Assembly: GCF_008629685.1 (NCBI RefSeq)
Contig: NZ_VWSF01000014.1
Location: 96,579 to 160,578 of the forward strand
DNA from: Adhaeribacter rhizoryzae
GTDB taxonomy: Bacteria; Bacteroidota; Bacteroidia; Cytophagales; Hymenobacteraceae
Direction of reading: 5' to 3'
Length of the DNA stretch: 64,000 bases
A program made the translations under genes and the position numbers. A model generated the notes under the pieces. The model had not been told where the DNA came from, did no database searches, and saw only the letters and a program-made list of their open reading frames with translations. Each line of letters begins with the position of its first letter. The first letter of the stretch is position 1. This document shows positions 61,359-64,000 of the stretch, piece by piece.

Positions 61359-61389
61359 TTGCATCGTACCCGAAAGTGCCGTAATATTG
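61359..61389 (+). promoter_or_regulatory. Promoter of tRNA-Asn
   Basis: TTG(C) at 61359 and TAATATTG at 61382-61389 with a 20-base spacer resemble a stable-RNA promoter of this phylum (-7 TAnnTTTG-like). Confidence 0.5.
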
Positions 61390-61423
61390 CATCCGAATTC
61401 AGCGCTAAAGCAGAATCGCAAAC

Positions 61424-61497
61424 TCCTCCTTAGCTCAGTTGGTTAGAGCACATGACTGTTAATCATGGGGTCCTTGGTTCAAGCCCAAGAGGGGGAG
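61424..61497 (+). tRNA. tRNA-Asn(GTT)
   Basis: 74 nt. Acceptor TCCTCCT pairs with AGGGGGA (one T-G wobble); anticodon stem CATGA/TCATG with loop CTGTTAA, anticodon GTT (Asn); T arm CTTGG/CCAAG with loop TTCAAGC. Discriminator G. CCA not encoded. Confidence 0.95.
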
Positions 61498-61501
61498 CTT
61501 C

Positions 61502-61544
61502 AAAAAAGCCACTTACAGGGTAAAACTTGTTAGTGGCTTTTTTC
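61502..61544 (+). terminator. Terminator of tRNA-Asn
   Basis: AAAAAAGCCACT pairs with AGTGGCTTTTTT, loop around tacagggtaaaacttgtt, T run after. Directly follows the tRNA. Confidence 0.85.
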
Positions 61545-61885
61545 ATTACATACAATCTACATACTTCTTTTTCTTCGCAGCCTGCTACTCTCCTTTGTTT
61601 AACGCTACTATTCATTTAATAATTTATTGCCTGCTATTGGTTAAACCGGTAAATATTAGCCATATCACCCATTATTCAAATATTCATCATCAGGCTCAAC
61701 CAGAATCTAAAGGGCTACAAGCTACAATTGCATCGCTTACCTATATTCTAAGTTATAGCTAGCTTAAAGCTGTATTAAAAAAATTATTGGGTTTCTTAAA
61801 AAACTATTCTATTACAAGAAACTTCTTAAAAGTAGCACCCGTATAAATAAATTAATAAAATATATAAAAATACTTGTTTATTTAG

Positions 61886-61917
61886 TTTGATTATAAACAA
61901 AGCTATTCCTATATTTG
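61886..61917 (+). promoter_or_regulatory. Promoter for the serine hydrolase gene
   Basis: TTTG (61886-61889) and TATATTTG (61910-61917), 20-base spacer, is the best Bacteroidetes promoter in this gap. Transcription would start near 61924, giving a leader of about 286 bases. Confidence 0.65.
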
Positions 61918-61976
61918 AAAGCTAACCTCTTATAAATTATCACTTTAAGTAAATATTCACCCTTAAGATAAAGTAA

Positions 61977-62045
61977 GCGCAGAAAAGCGTAATTCAGTTT
62001 TAATTTAATTAGCTTAAATCAGAACTGAATTACGCTTTTCTGCGC
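61977..62045. repeat. Perfect 23-bp inverted repeat in the leader of the serine hydrolase gene
   Basis: The left arm gcgcagaaaagcgtaattcagtt (61977-61999) is the exact reverse complement of the right arm (62023-62045), loop 23 nt. A second hairpin, AGAAATTGTA/TACAATTTCT (62107-62116, 62138-62147), lies in the same leader. No T run follows either one. Confidence 0.8.
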
Positions 62046-62209
62046 CAGAATAGGGAATTTACCTAATAATAACACCTTAGTATTTAAATAATTACCGGTA
62101 TTCCGGAGAAATTGTACAATCAGGCTCTAGCTGGTTTTACAATTTCTGTTTGCAGCATTTTCTTAAAGTCGATTTTAATAATTTATTCTTAACTATAAGT
62201 CTGCGTTGT

Positions 62210-64000
62210 ATGAAAAACTACTTTTACTTACGTATCAGGCCTGTTAGCCTGCTCTTTATTTTCTTTATTACTTTTCCGCTCCTCTCCTGGGGGCAAGGTT
62301 TCGGGCCTAAAACAGAAGCCCGGTTGCAAGCTGCTATTGATGCTATCCAAAACGACCCAGCCAAACCTTTTGTGGGTGGCATGTCGGTGGCCATTAAAGT
62401 AGTTGGCGGCCCTGAGTGGCAGGGCGCTACCGGTTATGCCGCCCGCAACACAGATCTGCAAAATAATTTACTGCCCGGCGGTACGCCATTTACTCCCAGT
62501 ACTTTGTCGCAAATGTATAGCGTAACCAAAACTTTTACGGCACCGCTGGTGCTGGAACTGGCGCAGGAAGGTTATTTTGGGTTAGATGAACCATTTATTA
62601 AATATATTCCGGTACCGTTAAGCCAAATTAATCCCAACCTTGATCCTACCGTAACCATTCGGCAATTGTTGGCCCACGAAAGTGGCTACTCCGATTTTGT
62701 TACCGAGCTGCAGGTTTTATTACAGGTAGCCGCGCAACCGGGTAGGGTTTGGACACCCGAAGAAGCAGTTGCACTGTTAAACCAAATATTTCCGCCCGGC
62801 ACTAAACGGCAATATTCCAATACCAATTATTTAATTTTGGGTGCGCTTATCGAAATTGTAACCGGCAAACCATTAGAGCAACATTACCGTGAGCGTTTCT
62901 TTACGCCTCTTGGCCTGGAATCGATGTACCTGGGTGTAAGAGAGCAAATCGGAAATCGGGGTGTGCTGGCTGCGCCGCACGATAATATAAGCCAGTTTAA
63001 CCCAATATTTATGCAACTGGGTTTACCTACCTTCCCCAATGCCTACACCAATATTTCCCGTTTCCCGATGCAAGCCATTATCTCGCTGGCTTTTGCGGGT
63101 GGCGGTTTGGTTTCGAATGCAGCAGACCTGGCCGAGTGGGGTTCTGCCCTTTTTGGCGGCCGCGCCACCAGTCAGGCTACTTTAGATATGATGCTGAACT
63201 CTTTTTATCCTACTCCTGATGTTAACGGCAATTATTTAGGCTACGGCGTTAAACTTATCCCATTAATTGATAATGCCGATCCTTTTCTGGGACACAACGG
63301 CGATGCCCCCGGCTACCGATCTATATTAGTGCACGAACCAACCCAGAAAGTAACCATAGCGGTGCTGTCTAACTTTGCCGGCGCCGATACTTATGTTATT
63401 GCCCGGGCAGTTTACCAGGCATTAGCTCCCCAAATTTTATCTTTTGCACCCGCTACAGGTGCACCAGGCACAACTGTTACCATCCAGGGCGAAGGACTGG
63501 CCACTACTACCAACGTTTCATTTAATGGTGTAGCCGCCAACTTTAATATTATCAGCGAAGACGAAATTGAAGCTGTTGTTCCCGCAACTGCCACCACCGG
63601 CCTGATAACCGTAGTAACTGCCGGTGGTACCGCAGCGAGTAGTTCGCCGTTTACCATACTCAATGTTAATCCTAATCCTAATTGCAGCTTAACGTTAATC
63701 ACGAAAGTAACGCAAGCAGAACCCTGGTACGGCATGTGGGGTGCTTTCAACGGGGCTGGCATGATTGACTTAAGCGTAAGCGGCGGTACGGCGCCTTACA
63801 CCTACCGCTGGAACGCCGGCGCTGCTACCCAGGATTTAGGCTTAGCTTCCCCGGGCACTTACTCCGTGCTGGTGACCGATGCCACCGGCTGCACTGGCTG
63901 GACCACCGTGCAAGTAGGCCGCAAGAACGACTTTTTACGCGTACTTTCTTCCCACCAGGATGTATCGGCTGCCGGAGCGAGCGATGGTTCCATTGACTTA
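62210..64000 (+). CDS. Secreted serine hydrolase (class-C beta-lactamase fold) with TIG and SprB repeats, partial
   Basis: 597 codons to the window edge. Signal peptide (to WGQG, about residue 29), then a beta-lactamase/PBP-type domain: SxxK as S104-VTK107, YxN as Y202-SN204 and HNG (His362) in place of KTG. Typical of Bacteroidetes D-aminopeptidase/esterase-like class-C enzymes. After residue about 408 an IPT/TIG domain (APATGAPGTTVTIQGEG) and from about 510 a SprB-type repeat (VSGGTAPYTYRWNAGAATQDLGLASPGTYSVLVTDATGC) follow. The C-terminus is outside; a T9SS domain there is likely. Confidence 0.8.
   Translation, partial: MKNYFYLRIRPVSLLFIFFITFPLLSWGQGFGPKTEARLQAAIDAIQNDPAKPFVGGMSVAIKVVGGPEWQGATGYAARNTDLQNNLLPGGTPFTPSTLSQMYSVTKTFTAPLVLELAQEGYFGLDEPFIKYIPVPLSQINPNLDPTVTIRQLLAHESGYSDFVTELQVLLQVAAQPGRVWTPEEAVALLNQIFPPGTKRQYSNTNYLILGALIEIVTGKPLEQHYRERFFTPLGLESMYLGVREQIGNRGVLAAPHDNISQFNPIFMQLGLPTFPNAYTNISRFPMQAIISLAFAGGGLVSNAADLAEWGSALFGGRATSQATLDMMLNSFYPTPDVNGNYLGYGVKLIPLIDNADPFLGHNGDAPGYRSILVHEPTQKVTIAVLSNFAGADTYVIARAVYQALAPQILSFAPATGAPGTTVTIQGEGLATTTNVSFNGVAANFNIISEDEIEAVVPATATTGLITVVTAGGTAASSSPFTILNVNPNPNCSLTLITKVTQAEPWYGMWGAFNGAGMIDLSVSGGTAPYTYRWNAGAATQDLGLASPGTYSVLVTDATGCTGWTTVQVGRKNDFLRVLSSHQDVSAAGASDGSIDL

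Noticed and set aside
1..64000. CRISPR array, rRNA operon, IS element or prophage
   Set aside because: No regular direct repeats with spacers, no transposase-like ORFs and no rRNA sequences were found on either strand.

Overview
The window looks like the chromosome of a Bacteroidota bacterium of the order Cytophagales, most likely family Hymenobacteraceae (an Adhaeribacter- or Pontibacter-like genome). The family placement is inference. Support comes from Bacteroidetes-type promoters (TAnnTTTG boxes, some with an upstream TTTG), almost no Shine-Dalgarno signals, A-rich leaders before start codons, a type IX secretion (T9SS) C-terminal domain, SprB-type repeats, many PorT-like beta-barrels, a bTHX ribosomal protein and moderate GC content. 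I see no prophage, insertion sequence, CRISPR array, rRNA or replication origin.

Layout. 1-8000: the end of a polysaccharide lyase gene behind two LacI-like operator sites, a PagL-type lipid A deacylase, two tandem beta-barrel genes, an M20 dipeptidase, a DUF1877 protein and plsY. 8060-15447 (minus strand): a four-gene run of tpiA, a small secreted protein that I think is a 7(1)-knot domain, prmA, and a 1753-residue secreted protein of unknown function. 15584-20416: a barrel, a sialate O-acetylesterase lipoprotein and uvrA. 20635: bTHX.

20840-25080 (plus strand) is the most accessory-looking part. It holds short AT-rich genes (membrane proteins, DUF3592, STM3941, two broken genes, a MazF-type toxin-antitoxin pair and DinB). 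They are separated by partly palindromic junctions that often end in CCGTT-like motifs just upstream of the next start codon. It resembles a decayed cassette array, although no integrase is present.

25204-37400: a sulfotransferase/class-IV aminotransferase pair, an MFS exporter, two related STAS-like proteins, a peptide transporter, tRNA-Val, a third barrel, a thioesterase, two small zincins, an NlpC/P60 hydrolase and a YkvA protein. 37700-44738 and 50552-57091 are two complete TetR-TolC-adaptor-RND efflux operons in the same gene order. The first ends in an acyl-carrier-protein-like gene that lacks the serine attachment site. Both tetR genes have palindromes at a Bacteroidetes-type promoter. 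Between the two operons lie a T9SS-exported C10 cysteine protease with a tightly linked lipoprotein, a glycine-zipper protein and an NTF2-like lipoprotein.

57410-64000: a secreted DinB protein, a Tat-type intradiol dioxygenase, pheS, a 3-hydroxyacyl-CoA dehydrogenase overlapping a Rieske-like lipoprotein that has cysteines where histidines are expected, tRNA-Asn, and the start of a serine hydrolase with TIG and SprB repeats. Palindromic intergenic repeats of several families are scattered through the window.
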